Translations under genes and position numbers: made by a program
Shown: positions 18,620-27,900 of the stretch, one piece after another
Layout: the number at the start of each line of letters is the position of its first letter
Position numbering within the stretch: position 1 is the first letter of the stretch
Notes under the pieces: generated by a model
Database searches by the model: none
Told to the model about the DNA's origin: nothing
The model's input: the letters and a program-made list of their open reading frames with translations, nothing else
Assembly: GCF_005886875.1 (NCBI RefSeq)
Contig: NZ_PNBY01000044.1
Span: forward strand, 1-38,239
Direction: 5' to 3'
Source: Pseudoalteromonas aurantia
GTDB lineage: Bacteria > Pseudomonadota > Gammaproteobacteria > Enterobacterales > Alteromonadaceae
DNA length: 38,239 nucleotides

Positions 18620-19579
18620 ATGATGTCAATAATCACACATTTTTACAATGCATTAAAAGGCCAAGGTAATTTAAATGAGCTTGCCATGGATAATATGAGA
18701 CTCAATGCCTCTTATCCTATCAACGAGTTACACGGGATCAATGAGGTTTCATTAGGCTATTGGCAACATTTACAACAGGCTTTACCTGATATTGAAAGAA
18801 AACCGATGATTGAGTTTTCAAGTGACTATCAAGGGGCACAGTGGATCGCTGCAACAGGCTACTTTATAGGCACGTTTAGTAATCACTTATTTGACATCCC
18901 TGCTACGCATAAAACGCTCTATTTGCGGTTTACTGAACTGGTAAAGCTAGAACAAGGCAAAATTGCCGATTACTTCATCATTTTAGACTTCCTCGATGTG
19001 ATGAATCAAGCAGGTGTAAACCCTTTGAGGAAAAGCTTAGGTCATGATGGTTTAATCATGCCTCCCAGCACAATGGATGGCTTGAACCCCGTGTCTAGTT
19101 CAACTGAGTCAGCTGACATAACAGAAAAGCTTGTTATGGATATGCTAGATGAATTAGGCAGATTCGATGGAAAATCATTAGAAAGCATGCAACTTAATAA
19201 GTTTTGGCATAACGATTTTATGTGGTACGGACCAGCAGGTATAGGTACAACTCGAGGCATAAAGGGCTTTAGAAAGCATCATCAGGGCCCATTTGTATTT
19301 AGCTTTCCAGATAGAGCCGTTGATAACAAGGCAACCATAATTAAAAAAGGGCACTATGTCGCAACTGGGGGTTGGCCGCATATGCATGGTTCTCACTTAT
19401 CAGGTGGCTGGCTGGGCCTGCCTCCAAGTGGTAAAAACCTTGAACTCAGAGTCATGGACATTTGGCGTCGAGAAGGAAACAAATTAAAGGAAAACTGGGT
19501 TGGAATAGACATCATCCATATGTGCAAGCAAATGGGCCTAGATGTTTTTGAAATGATGAAGTTAAGCAACAATTTATAG
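18620..19579 (+). CDS. two-domain SnoaL/NTF2-like protein 3
   Basis: 319 aa, domains at about 5-135 and 180-317. It has the same signature as proteins 1 and 2: W196-H197, WYGPAGIG (202-209), GFRKHHQGPF and KENWVGID (290-297). It starts eight bases after the symporter stop with AGAGGAAAA upstream (ATG at 18620; a second ATG is the next codon). Co-transcription with a transporter supports a role in processing the imported compound. Confidence 0.82.
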   Translation: MMSIITHFYNALKGQGNLNELAMDNMRLNASYPINELHGINEVSLGYWQHLQQALPDIERKPMIEFSSDYQGAQWIAATGYFIGTFSNHLFDIPATHKTLYLRFTELVKLEQGKIADYFIILDFLDVMNQAGVNPLRKSLGHDGLIMPPSTMDGLNPVSSSTESADITEKLVMDMLDELGRFDGKSLESMQLNKFWHNDFMWYGPAGIGTTRGIKGFRKHHQGPFVFSFPDRAVDNKATIIKKGHYVATGGWPHMHGSHLSGGWLGLPPSGKNLELRVMDIWRREGNKLKENWVGIDIIHMCKQMGLDVFEMMKLSNNL

Positions 19580-19596
19580 TTTTCTTTAACTCAAAA

Positions 19597-19610
19597 TGAC
19601 TTCGAATTCA
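19597..19610. promoter_or_regulatory. putative LacI-family operator before SnoaL-like gene 4
   Basis: TGACTTCGAATTCA has one mismatch to the palindrome. It lies 18 bases after the end of gene 3 and 26 bases before gene 4, suggesting an internal controlled promoter for the last two genes. Confidence 0.65.
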
Positions 19611-19635
19611 ACACATAAAGAAAAGATAGTAAATT

Positions 19636-20733
19636 ATGACTCAAAATAAGATCACCCAAGTCTATTGGAAAGACATCTCTGAATTGCTGGCACCAACAGG
19701 CCCAAAATCGCAAAAAATGACTGGGTTTGATGAGGAATTTATCGACATTGTCGATTACATTATTCGCATAACACATAGAATATGGGAACAGAAAAACATC
19801 GGTCTTTGCTTAGATTACTATGCGCAATATTGTCCTGTGCATACGTTGGGCAGCTACTCAGATCAGGTAGATACCATTGTCACTAATACGCTAAAAACCA
19901 TTGGTGCCTTCCCTGATCGCTCTTTGATTGGCGAAAACGTAATTTGGCGAGAGCTCGGTGAACAAGATGGTTATTACTCTTCTCACCGCATAACAAGCAT
20001 TATGACCAATAAAGGACCTTCGGAATTTGGCTCTGCTACGGGTAAAACTGGCAGAGTGACAACCATTGCCGACTGTGTGTGCTTTGAGAACAAAATCGTC
20101 TATGAATGGCTCATGCGAGATAACAGCTTCCTCATTAAACAGCTAGGAATTGAACTGATTGACGCAGCCAAACACTTTGCGACATTTAAAGCGCCAGATG
20201 AATTTTACAAATGGCGTAAAAATGAAATAAACAGGATTAGAAAACAAGAACTAACAGACCATCAATGGCACACACCGATTGATAAAACCATGGCCGATTT
20301 TGCATCTCAATGGCTAGATACCTTCTTCAATCGAAAAGATTACGGACCTATTTCACAGTTCTACCACCTCAATGCGAAAGTGCAATGGCCTGGTGGGGTT
20401 GAGTCAGTCGGTATTACAGGTATCAGAGGCGTATTTATTCAGTGGTTAGCACAGTGTCCTGATGCTTTGGCAACATGTGATCATATTGCCATCACGCCCT
20501 TTGAGGATAAGGGATTCGACATTGCCATTAGATGGTCTTCGATTGGTCGCTTTTTAGCCACAGAACCACTATTTTCAACTTACAATGGTCAAGATTTTTT
20601 TATTTTGGCAGCCACACACTTAAGAGTAATTTCAGGAAAAATCCAACAAGAATGGACTGTATTTGATGAAGTTGCTGCTTATGCAAACCTTATTCGTGAT
20701 CATGACATTCAGCAAAGGGGTGAACCATGCTAA
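19636..20733 (+). CDS. diverged two-domain SnoaL/NTF2-like protein 4
   Basis: 365 aa, longest of the set, domains at about 35-180 and 215-355. It lacks the WYGPAGIG signature. Instead each half shows NTF2-type patterns: a helix with a W/F-rich pair (FYHLNAKVQWPGG), a G-I-x-G-I-R turn, and a terminal strand LRVISGKIQQEWTVFDE. SnoaL-like by overall pattern, not by close similarity to the other three. Its last seven bases overlap the start of gene 5. Substrate unknown. Confidence 0.7.
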   Translation: MTQNKITQVYWKDISELLAPTGPKSQKMTGFDEEFIDIVDYIIRITHRIWEQKNIGLCLDYYAQYCPVHTLGSYSDQVDTIVTNTLKTIGAFPDRSLIGENVIWRELGEQDGYYSSHRITSIMTNKGPSEFGSATGKTGRVTTIADCVCFENKIVYEWLMRDNSFLIKQLGIELIDAAKHFATFKAPDEFYKWRKNEINRIRKQELTDHQWHTPIDKTMADFASQWLDTFFNRKDYGPISQFYHLNAKVQWPGGVESVGITGIRGVFIQWLAQCPDALATCDHIAITPFEDKGFDIAIRWSSIGRFLATEPLFSTYNGQDFFILAATHLRVISGKIQQEWTVFDEVAAYANLIRDHDIQQRGEPC

Positions 20734-21578
20734 CTACTTTTATAAATACAATTACCAAAGGTGATGTAGCTGGACTTCAGCATAAATTACTGCATTCAAC
20801 GTGTTGGTCTCAGCATTTACATAAAGCATATGGTGCGGGTCAGATAAAAAACCGACTTATTTGCCTATTTCAACAATTTGGTAAATGCACCATTGAAGAA
20901 TCATTTGAATTAAAATCTGACAATGAACATATTATTTGTCTAAGTATAAAACCTGAAAAAGCCCAATCGTCAGTACATTATATATTATGGCTTGAAACTA
21001 ACGGGCAAGTGATAAAATCAATTGATGCGATGCTTGATACTATGAAACTGGACTGTATCAACAAACACTCTAAAAAAACAATCTTAAATACACTGCCGAC
21101 CCCTGATGCCTTTATTTTACATGATTATGATCAGCAAAATCACCTGCAATGCGAATTGGTAACACCGACAAACATTGCAAATATATCAGACAAGCTAGCA
21201 TCATTGCTTGATGCATGGTGGTCTATATGGAGCGCTGCCCAGTTATCTAAAATAGACAGCATATACGAGAAGCAAGCCAACATTATTTTATCCGGCCATG
21301 AAGATGCGATTAAACCCTCAGCATTATTTGAATTTATTATGAATAAATACGCTCATTTATCTCGCATTTTTTGTCAAATAGAAAAGGTGATTGTCGATAA
21401 AGGCAAAGTCGCTGTGAAGTGGTATCTAGATGGAGACGAAAACGGTAAACGAATTAGAGTGCCATACGTATCTATCTTGTCGTTTAAAGAGGGGAAAATC
21501 AATCAAGATATTACCATCGCTGATTTATGTGCTCACAAAAAACGATACCCAGAATCTGATTTATATCGCCATTGCTAG
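20727..21578 (+). CDS. strongly diverged SnoaL/NTF2-like protein 5
   Basis: 283 aa. The start ATG overlaps the previous stop (ATGCTAA) and follows AGGGGTG, so it is translationally coupled. The C-terminal half (about 150-270) has an NTF2-like order: helical LDAWWSIWSAAQ, strand AVKWYLDGDENG and LSFKEGKINQDITIADL. The N-terminal half is poorly recognisable (FKLSIKPEKAQ-like strands only). Family assignment rests on context plus this pattern and could be wrong. Last gene of the regulon. Confidence 0.55.
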   Translation: MLTTFINTITKGDVAGLQHKLLHSTCWSQHLHKAYGAGQIKNRLICLFQQFGKCTIEESFELKSDNEHIICLSIKPEKAQSSVHYILWLETNGQVIKSIDAMLDTMKLDCINKHSKKTILNTLPTPDAFILHDYDQQNHLQCELVTPTNIANISDKLASLLDAWWSIWSAAQLSKIDSIYEKQANIILSGHEDAIKPSALFEFIMNKYAHLSRIFCQIEKVIVDKGKVAVKWYLDGDENGKRIRVPYVSILSFKEGKINQDITIADLCAHKKRYPESDLYRHC

Positions 21579-22234
21579 AGGCTGTCTTCAAGTTCACGTT
21601 ACAGTAGTGTGATCGATATTTACATGCAACACTTCAATTTTGGCAGCTGAATGTTGCCATTTCGGGCAAGTATATGGACTTTACAATGCAAAATACTTAA
21701 AAATAAATACAGTACTAGCGTAAACGACTGACAATCTGTCATCTAAAAAATACGTCTTTTTCTCGTTAAATTATAACAAAGATCCTGTTCCTTCGTGGCA
21801 TATGCATAATGGCTTTTTCTCTGCAACCTCTTCATAGCAACTGTGAGTTTCACCCGCACCATCACTTAGCCAAATATCTCATGATAATACTCCCTATTTT
21901 CAGTAGTACATACATGCAGTGAAAAGTCGCCTTTACTTATAATCAGCTTGTAAAGTCACTCGGTTTAAGTGTTTTTACACATCATTTAACATTAGCCTAG
22001 TTCCTATTTTGATTCAATCGTTTAGTAACTTTCTATTTTGATTTTCAGTATGTTCTTTAAGGGAAGTTTTATCGTTCTTAACGGCGAACTTTTATGGTTT
22101 TATCTTAAGACACAAGCAACTTGACCGCTTCTCTTTTTGCGACATGGCACAAATATATACTGCACCGCGGGTGTTACCCCTTGAAAAACATATTATATGC
22201 CCTGATTAAAGCTTTACTCTTTTAAATTGAGCTT
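21579..22234. other. 656-bp gene-free spacer
   Basis: No supported gene, operator copy or convincing terminator was found. AT-rich with scattered short frames only. It separates the catabolic regulon from the SecDF group. Confidence 0.5.
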
Positions 22235-22687
22235 ATGATGTTATTGAGGCTGTTGAATATTCTAGTTGTTTGCTACCTACTATTTACGGATGGTTTTTCA
22301 TCTGTAAGCGATGTTGTGTATGCGCAAAAAACACCTCATATTCAAATAAGTGAAGCCGCTTATAATCACCCTGTCTATAGCATTAACGTCAGTGCGCCTC
22401 AAAAACCTGATACATATTACTTTACCTCTGACGACTCAGGTTCACTCTTTGGTTTTGAAAGGCCCTACCAACAGCCCGCTGTGCGCTTTATGCACCCAAA
22501 ACAACACGCTGAATTTATACTTGTTTTTGAACTTGCATCTGACACCTTCATCAAGGAGCAGCGCTTACGCCCTGACAAGCTCAAGCAACCTTGGTACCAA
22601 TGTAATTCTCGGCCTGCACGCGGCTTTATTGATGCCTGTAAACCAGCGAATTTAGTCTATAAAGCTCGCCTCACTTACCACGCTTAA
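22235..22687 (+). CDS. small exported protein of unknown function
   Basis: 150 aa. Residues 1-31 look like a signal peptide (hydrophobic LLRLLNILVVCYLLF, then a VYAQ end). The mature part has two cysteines (about 123 and 135, near PWYQCNSRPARG and DACKP) that could form a disulfide. I do not recognise the family. Same strand as the SecDF genes and 73 bases upstream; co-regulation is possible but no function follows from it. Confidence 0.6.
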   Translation: MMLLRLLNILVVCYLLFTDGFSSVSDVVYAQKTPHIQISEAAYNHPVYSINVSAPQKPDTYYFTSDDSGSLFGFERPYQQPAVRFMHPKQHAEFILVFELASDTFIKEQRLRPDKLKQPWYQCNSRPARGFIDACKPANLVYKARLTYHA

Positions 22688-22760
22688 CCTCACTTATCTC
22701 TGAAAAATCTTTTTTAAATTTTTGGCATAACACCGTTTTGCCAACACAGATGAGTGAATT

Positions 22761-24599
22761 ATGAAAAATCTATCAAACAAAAAATCAAACCGTAGTTTGA
22801 TGCCATGGGTACTTGTACTTGTCATTAGTATGATGATAATCAGCGCATTGCCTAATTTATACCCGAACAATACTATTATAAAAATAACTGCTGATGGCCC
22901 CACTATATCAGCAAGTAAAGTAACCCAACTATTAGCTCAGGCTGAATTACCCGCTCAGGAAGTATCTGCCTTGTATAAAACAGGGGAAATACGGGTACTA
23001 CTAGAAAACCCGACACTGAGCGTAAAAGCCCAAGCACTATTACAAAATAAATTAGAGATCGATAATGTGACCGTGCACAGTGAAGCAACTACGCCCGCAT
23101 GGCTAGAATCACTTAACTTGGCGCCATTAAAATTAGGTTTAGACTTAAACGGCGGGGTTCTTTTTGTACTAAAAGTAGAAACGGACAAGGCCCTCGATGA
23201 ACGGCTTGAAAAACTGCGTGTCGTAGCAAAAGACTATAGAATTGAGCATAAGCTTCGCGGTATCAAAATAGGGCCAATTGTTGAACATCGCATCGCTATT
23301 ACCGCTACTCACGCACAGCCTAGCAACCTTACTAGGTTTAAACAGGCACTAAAGCAAGACTACCCCAATATCGTTATTCTGGAAGAAAAATATAAAACAC
23401 ACTCTCAATGGCTACTTAGCTTTAATGAAGAAAGCCAGAAAAAGATGGCAACTCAAGCGGTAGATCAAGCAATTAGTACATTGCGTTCTCGCATTGAACA
23501 ACTTGGGATCACCGAAGCTGTGACACAGCGACAAGGCAAACATTACATACGTATAGAGCTGCCTGGTGTGCAAGACCCTGCTGAGGCAAAGCGTTTAATA
23601 GGCGCGACTGCTCAGCTTTCTTTTCACGCCTTAAAAACACAAGGTGGGCAATCGGTTAACTATAAAAATGGCGGCACAGTAAAGCTTAACCCGCTACCAA
23701 TTTTTACCGGATCCGATATTGAATCAGCACAAGCGAGTCGCGATGAGTCGGGCCAACCTTTAGTTCAACTCATGCTATCCCCCGCAGGAGGCGAAAAAAT
23801 GCGCCAATTCTCCCGCAAGAATGTCGGTAAACCCATGTCGACACTCTACGGCGAATACCATACAAATAAAGCGCAAGAGGTGGTGAAAAAGCAAGAAGTG
23901 ATTTCAGTAGCAACCATTCAACAAGTTCTCAGTCGCCAATTTAGTATCACAGGTCTTGGTACAATGCAGCAAGCACAAGAACTGGCGATGATATTAAGAG
24001 CGGGATCATTGCAAGCACCCATTACTATTGTAGAAGAACAAACAATTGGCCCAAGCTTGGGAGAGCAAAATATCAAAAATGGGTTTAATGCGCTGAAATT
24101 AGGCCTTGCGATCACCCTTTTATTTATGCTTTTTTGCTACGGTCGATTAGGGGCCGTAGCGGTTATATCCTTGCTGATTAACTTAGTCTGTTTATTAGGC
24201 TTGATGTCATTATTACCGGGCGTCGTTTTAACGCTTCCAGGTATAGCAGGACTGGTGCTGACTATTGGCATGGCTGTTGATACGAATGTGATCATCTTTG
24301 AACGCGTGCGTGATGAAATAAAATTAGGTGCCCGAGCAGTATCGGCGTTAAAACACGGCTATGACCAAGCTATGTCGAGTATTATTGATGCCAACCTGAC
24401 AACCATGATCACCGCACTTGTGTTACTCGGAGTTGGCTATGGCCCGGTGAAAGGTTTTGCGATCACATTAACGCTTGGAATACTAACCAGCCTGTTTTCA
24501 GGCGTTTTAGTTTCGTCATACCTATCCCCGCTGTTTATTCATAAAAACAACGTAACCAAACAACAGCAAGTTAATAAAAAAGGAGCGCGTCATGCATAG
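22761..24599 (+). CDS. secD: SecD, protein translocase subunit (paralogue type)
   Basis: 612 aa, E. coli SecD size. One N-terminal membrane segment (about 14-33), periplasmic P1 domain with LGLDLNGGVLFVLKV (about 125-139) and five C-terminal segments (about 440-595). The proton-path aspartate is kept: D507 in GMAVDTNVIIFERVRDE. SecDF uses the proton gradient to pull secreted proteins through SecYEG. The standard operon order is yajC-secD-secF; yajC is absent here, and LDLNGG replaces the usual LDLRGG. It overlaps secF by eight bases. This is likely a second SecDF set, an inference because the main copy is outside the window. Confidence 0.9.
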   Translation: MKNLSNKKSNRSLMPWVLVLVISMMIISALPNLYPNNTIIKITADGPTISASKVTQLLAQAELPAQEVSALYKTGEIRVLLENPTLSVKAQALLQNKLEIDNVTVHSEATTPAWLESLNLAPLKLGLDLNGGVLFVLKVETDKALDERLEKLRVVAKDYRIEHKLRGIKIGPIVEHRIAITATHAQPSNLTRFKQALKQDYPNIVILEEKYKTHSQWLLSFNEESQKKMATQAVDQAISTLRSRIEQLGITEAVTQRQGKHYIRIELPGVQDPAEAKRLIGATAQLSFHALKTQGGQSVNYKNGGTVKLNPLPIFTGSDIESAQASRDESGQPLVQLMLSPAGGEKMRQFSRKNVGKPMSTLYGEYHTNKAQEVVKKQEVISVATIQQVLSRQFSITGLGTMQQAQELAMILRAGSLQAPITIVEEQTIGPSLGEQNIKNGFNALKLGLAITLLFMLFCYGRLGAVAVISLLINLVCLLGLMSLLPGVVLTLPGIAGLVLTIGMAVDTNVIIFERVRDEIKLGARAVSALKHGYDQAMSSIIDANLTTMITALVLLGVGYGPVKGFAITLTLGILTSLFSGVLVSSYLSPLFIHKNNVTKQQQVNKKGARHA

Positions 24600-25494
24600 T
24601 TTTTGGCAACCTGTTCGCAAAACAGGCTTTACTCTCAGTCTATGTCTGCTCTTTGCCAGTATTATCACCTTTTATGTCAGCCCTATTAGTCTTGGATTAG
24701 ATTTCACCGGGGGGTACATAGTAGACTTTACACTATCATCTAACATTCAACGTTCTGATTTAAGTGTCGAATTAGCGCATTTAACCCATGAAGCTTTTAC
24801 GCTCAGCCATATTCACGCGCACCAATGGCGATTGCTATTCTTACCAAGTGTTAATGCGAGTGAAGTTAGCGTTTTTCAAAATGCGATTGAATCTCACCTT
24901 AATGCCACTATCATTGAAAGTAAGTTTCTAGGCGCACAAGTTGGCGAAGAGCTTAAAGTCAGTGGTGCATTGGCAGCCCTGTTTGCGATCATATCAATAC
25001 TTATTTATTTAATCGCGCGCTTTGAGTGGCGGCTGGCGGTTGCGGCTACTGTGGCACTATTTCACGATATACTCATTACAGTGGCCCTTTTGAGTTTACT
25101 AAATATTACCTTTGACCTTACGGTATTGGCGGCATTACTCGCAATTGTTGGCTACTCACTCAACGACAGTATCATAATTGGCGACCGCATTCGTGAGTTG
25201 ATCCGCGCCAAGCCGCATCAACTTGTCAGTCATTCAATAACTGAAGCTCTGCAGAGTACACTAAGGCGTACATTAATTACGTCACTCACGACGTTATCGA
25301 CAGTACTCGCAATTTGGTTACTCGGGGGGGAAGCGCTTAATGGGTTTTCCACAGCGCTTTTGATAGGGTTAACTGCGGGTACCTTTTCTTCTATTTTTAT
25401 CAGCGCGACCTTACCTGAGTTTATGGGATTAAACTTCGAGAACTACCAAAAGTATGATAATGATGAAGTGAAGCGACAACTTGCTGAGCCTTAA
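24592..25494 (+). CDS. secF: SecF, protein translocase subunit (paralogue type)
   Basis: 300 aa, usual length. N-terminal membrane segment (about 11-30), GLDFTGG (35-41), a small periplasmic domain and five C-terminal segments (about 125-275). The conserved GYSLNDSIIIGDRIRE (187-202) contains the aspartate and arginine important for proton-driven function in SecF. It starts within secD (ATGCATAG), so the two are translated together. Works as a complex with SecD in the inner membrane. Confidence 0.91.
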   Translation: MHSFWQPVRKTGFTLSLCLLFASIITFYVSPISLGLDFTGGYIVDFTLSSNIQRSDLSVELAHLTHEAFTLSHIHAHQWRLLFLPSVNASEVSVFQNAIESHLNATIIESKFLGAQVGEELKVSGALAALFAIISILIYLIARFEWRLAVAATVALFHDILITVALLSLLNITFDLTVLAALLAIVGYSLNDSIIIGDRIRELIRAKPHQLVSHSITEALQSTLRRTLITSLTTLSTVLAIWLLGGEALNGFSTALLIGLTAGTFSSIFISATLPEFMGLNFENYQKYDNDEVKRQLAEP

Positions 25495-25510
25495 TGATTT
25501 ATTAGGGGCA

Positions 25511-25541
25511 ATGGGGCGGTTTTTATAGAAAGCCGTTCCAT
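25511..25541 (+). terminator. possible hairpin after secF
   Basis: ATGGGGCGG pairs with CCGTTCCAT through two G-T wobbles, and the inner TTTT pairs with AAAG. It lies 16 bases after the secF stop but has no T-run, so terminator function is uncertain. Confidence 0.35.
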
Positions 25542-25709
25542 CACAAAATCTCAACAATTTACTCATCAAAATTGGAATAGCACAACCCAAAAAAAACACA
25601 AAAAATAAACAAATTAACAACAAAACCACTCCATTCGCACTCAAAGTAAACAAAATTGTAACATTTCTCATGTTTAATTTAGCGCTCAACAATATTAGAG
25701 TAATTACTT

Positions 25710-27290
25710 ATGTCTATTTCACGTCGAAGTTTTTTAAAAGGATCCGCGCTACTTACCGTTATGCCAATGAGCTTATCCCTCTCTGGCTGCACTTTTAAAA
25801 CGAACCCTTTTAGCCATGGCGTTGCCAGTGGTGACCCCTTACACGATGCACTGATTATTTGGAGTCGAGTGACGATCCCTGAGGAAATATCTGAATTAAT
25901 CGACATATCAAACGTAATCTTGCCCGTTCGCTGGCAGATATCTCTTAGTCCAACATTTAATCAAATTTTCAAAGAGGGCGTCTTTGAAACCAGCCAACAG
26001 AGGGACTTTACTATTAAAGTTGACGTAACCGATCTTACATCAGATAGTCACTACTATTATCGATTTGTTATAGAAGAATTTGAAGAGCCCATTATCTCTC
26101 CCGTTGGTCGTTCAAAAACTCTGCCTCAATATGATGTATCAAACGTAAAACTTGCCATGACATCCTGTTCACACTTTAGCTATGGCTATTTTAATGTCTA
26201 CGCACGCATCGCTGAAATCGACGATTTAGATGCAGTTCTGCATTTAGGTGATTATTTATATGAATATGGCAATGAAGATGTATACCGTAACCCTTTCTTG
26301 TGGGGGCGGTTAGTTGAGCCTAAACATGAAATGATAAGTTTAGCTGACTACCGGCTTCGTCATGCAACCTATAAAACCGATAGTGACTTACAAACACTGC
26401 ATAAAACACACCCTATGATCTGTATTTGGGACGACCATGAGTTCACTAACGACACATGGCGTGATGGCGCAAAAAATCATAATGACAATGAAGGCGACTG
26501 GCACACCAGAGCAAACGCAGCTATTCAAGCTTATTATGAATGGATGCCAATTCGTGAACCGCAAAATGGTCACAGAGAAAAAGCTTATCGCACATTTAAA
26601 TTTGGACAATTACTGCATTTAAACATGCTAGATACGCGTTACATTGGTCGTGACCAACAAGTCGATATAAAAGACCCTACCCGCCTCGACCCAATGCGCA
26701 CTTTATTGGGTTTTGAACAAGAGCAATGGCTCGAGGACAATATGCTTGAGGCCAAAAATAATGGGGTTACATGGCACCTTATTGGTCAGCAAGTTCAAAT
26801 GATGCAAATACAAATGCTTGGTCAACCCATCAATGGTGACGCCTGGGATGGTTATCCTGCTGCACGCGAACGACTGTTGACTTTTGTTGAGCAAAGAAAT
26901 ATTGATAACGTGGTATTTCTAACTGGCGACGTACATTCATCATGGGCAGCCAATATCGCTAAAAACCCATATGATTGGCATCAATATAATCGTTTTACTC
27001 ATGATGGTGCTTTGGCGGTAGAAATTGTCACGCCTTCCGTTACATCCCCCTCAATTCCAGTACCTGGCTTACAACAGATCATTGGCGATGTTGGCAAAGT
27101 TCTTAAACCAGAGAACCCACATATTCGATATGTTGATCTAAAAAATAGAGGGTTTGTCACCTTAAATATTACTCCTGAGCGCTTAACCTCTCAGTGGCAC
27201 CATGTTCCTGTTGTTGGATTTAAAAATAATCAATCATTCATAGACAAAACCTTATACGTTGATGCGGGGACACCTAAGCTCTTAAGATAG
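25710..27290 (+). CDS. phoD: PhoD-like alkaline phosphatase/phosphodiesterase, Tat lipoprotein
   Basis: 526 aa. The N-terminus has a twin-arginine signal (SRRSFLK at 4-10), a hydrophobic stretch, and a lipobox LSGC with Cys27, so it is exported folded and probably lipid-anchored. The PhoD N-domain (about 30-140) precedes the calcium/iron-dependent catalytic domain. Metal-site residues: C153, D181 with Y184 (HLGDYLYEYG), D241-D242-H243 (WDDHEF) and D407/H409 (TGDVHSSW). PhoD enzymes release phosphate from phosphate esters, often under phosphate starvation; no clear Pho box was identified. Transcribed alone. Confidence 0.93.
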   Translation: MSISRRSFLKGSALLTVMPMSLSLSGCTFKTNPFSHGVASGDPLHDALIIWSRVTIPEEISELIDISNVILPVRWQISLSPTFNQIFKEGVFETSQQRDFTIKVDVTDLTSDSHYYYRFVIEEFEEPIISPVGRSKTLPQYDVSNVKLAMTSCSHFSYGYFNVYARIAEIDDLDAVLHLGDYLYEYGNEDVYRNPFLWGRLVEPKHEMISLADYRLRHATYKTDSDLQTLHKTHPMICIWDDHEFTNDTWRDGAKNHNDNEGDWHTRANAAIQAYYEWMPIREPQNGHREKAYRTFKFGQLLHLNMLDTRYIGRDQQVDIKDPTRLDPMRTLLGFEQEQWLEDNMLEAKNNGVTWHLIGQQVQMMQIQMLGQPINGDAWDGYPAARERLLTFVEQRNIDNVVFLTGDVHSSWAANIAKNPYDWHQYNRFTHDGALAVEIVTPSVTSPSIPVPGLQQIIGDVGKVLKPENPHIRYVDLKNRGFVTLNITPERLTSQWHHVPVVGFKNNQSFIDKTLYVDAGTPKLLR

Positions 27291-27346
27291 AAACTCTGCG
27301 TGTTTAAAGTAGAACTCTAAACGCGACTATCCTGAAAAAAATAAAA

Positions 27347-27370
27347 GTAGCGCCAACGTGTTGGTGCTAC
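27347..27370 (+). terminator. hairpin after phoD
   Basis: GTAGCGCCAAC and GTTGGTGCTAC form an 11-bp stem with one G-T wobble, 57 bases after the phoD stop. It is preceded by an A-run and followed by TTGCCTTTAA. Confidence 0.65.
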
Positions 27371-27377
27371 TTGCCTT

Positions 27378-27409
27378 TAAACCAGTAAACCAGTAAACCA
27401 GTAAACCAG
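27378..27409. repeat. four tandem copies of TAAACCAG
   Basis: Four exact, uninterrupted 8-bp units directly after the phoD hairpin. Such arrays vary in copy number by slippage. No function is indicated. Confidence 0.9.
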
Positions 27410-27723
27410 TGTATAAAAAAAGCTCAATAGGTGGTTTTTTTGAACAAATGTGAAAAAACTTTTTAACTGCTAAATGATAGCTAATCAAACAATTAGTCAT
27501 AAATATGCAATTTACCTTTCGTTTTTATGTTACTCCATATTATACCTTTAATTTTTAAGGTTCTTGCTAAGCACTTATCATTTTGACCATATCACAAAAC
27601 TAATTCATTCAGCTTAGAGTGTATGTTAAAGCAAAGAGTCGCTTTCCTTTTTTATCTAAAAACTAATCCAAATCTATGTTTAGTTCGTTCAATAATTAGT
27701 GAAAGTAAATTTTAGGTGAGTAT
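27410..27723. other. intergenic, AT-rich
   Basis: No gene seen. It holds the upstream region of the 58-aa open frame that follows. Confidence 0.4.
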
Positions 27724-27900
27724 ATGATTAACACTACATATGATGTTTCAACGCTAAGCTCATTGGAAAAATCAGACGAGGACGAAGTTCGTAAAAAGTT
27801 GAAAAAGAAAAAAGATGAATTAGCATGTGACTGTGAACTAAGAAAAATAGAAGCCCAATACAACCTTGATTATCTGTTTGAAGATGATGCCCAAATATAA
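27724..27900 (+). CDS. 58-aa charged small protein, unknown
   Basis: ATG to TAA, 58 codons plus stop, with TAGGTGAG seven bases upstream. Beginning MINTTYDVSTLSSLEKSDED, it then has a lysine-rich stretch (KKLKKKKDELACDCE), which suggests a helix or short coiled coil, and an acidic tail. Good ribosome site and balanced composition argue for a real gene. No family recognised. Confidence 0.55.
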   Translation: MINTTYDVSTLSSLEKSDEDEVRKKLKKKKDELACDCELRKIEAQYNLDYLFEDDAQI

